Below are positions 5,171 through 5,175 of a stretch of 5,175 nt of DNA, piece after piece; the stretch's first letter is position 1; each line of letters opens with the position of its first letter. The position numbers and the translations under genes are program-made. Where the stretch lies: positions 1 through 5,175 of the forward strand of contig JACRCB010000001.1 in NCBI GenBank assembly GCA_016219165.1, written 5' to 3'. Below the pieces are notes generated by a model that ran no database searches, had not been told where the DNA came from, and was given only the letters and a program-made list of their open reading frames with translations. The DNA comes from Deltaproteobacteria bacterium (lineage in GTDB: Bacteria > Desulfobacterota > GWC2-55-46 > DRQE01).

Positions 5171-5175
5171 GGCTC

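Noticed and set aside
5075..5175. Plus-strand frames from ATG 5075 and ATG 5107 open to the window end
   Set aside because: Two frames are open at once over only about 70-100 nt, neither has a good ribosome site, and AAAGGAGG at 5163 points to a later start outside the window.

Overview
The window holds a compact five-gene nucleotide-sugar operon on the minus strand, read right to left. In order of transcription it is rfbA (4971-4207), rfbD (4206-3340), an RmlC-like cupin (3343-2885), rfbB (2854-1802) and ugd (1797-496). RfbA, RfbB, the cupin and RfbD match the four steps from glucose-1-phosphate to dTDP-L-rhamnose. Ugd makes UDP-glucuronate. Together they would supply activated rhamnose and glucuronate for an O-antigen, capsule or exopolysaccharide; no glycosyltransferase or export gene lies in the window. 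The genes are tightly packed: rfbA/rfbD abut, rfbD/cupin overlap by 4 nt, cupin/rfbB are 30 nt apart and rfbB/ugd 4 nt apart, so one transcript with translational coupling is likely.

The left end (1-359) differs. It carries the 5' part of an unrecognised minus-strand gene that runs off the window: 119 codons without a stop, about 44% GC by hand count, against roughly 55% in sampled stretches of the operon. The 136 nt between it and ugd contain a weak candidate promoter, a perfect 10-bp inverted repeat, a short direct repeat and a G-rich tract at the ugd stop. No convincing intrinsic terminator was seen after ugd.

The right end (4972-5175) is the rfbA upstream region. It has a good -10 element, a leader with three overlapping, mutually exclusive hairpin options, and an 11-nt motif present in two inverted copies. 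A strong ribosome-binding site on the plus strand at 5163-5170 suggests that a divergent gene starts just past the window edge.

The organism is a bacterium with about 55% GC coding sequence and frequent ATA, AGG and GGG codons. This would suit a Desulfobacterota- or Nitrospirota-like lineage, but that is only a weak guess. The operon itself is ordinary. The places most worth a second look are the partial gene at 1-359 with its control region, the cupin that appears to lack RmlC catalytic residues, and the structured rfbA leader. I see no clear evidence of a wholly new system.
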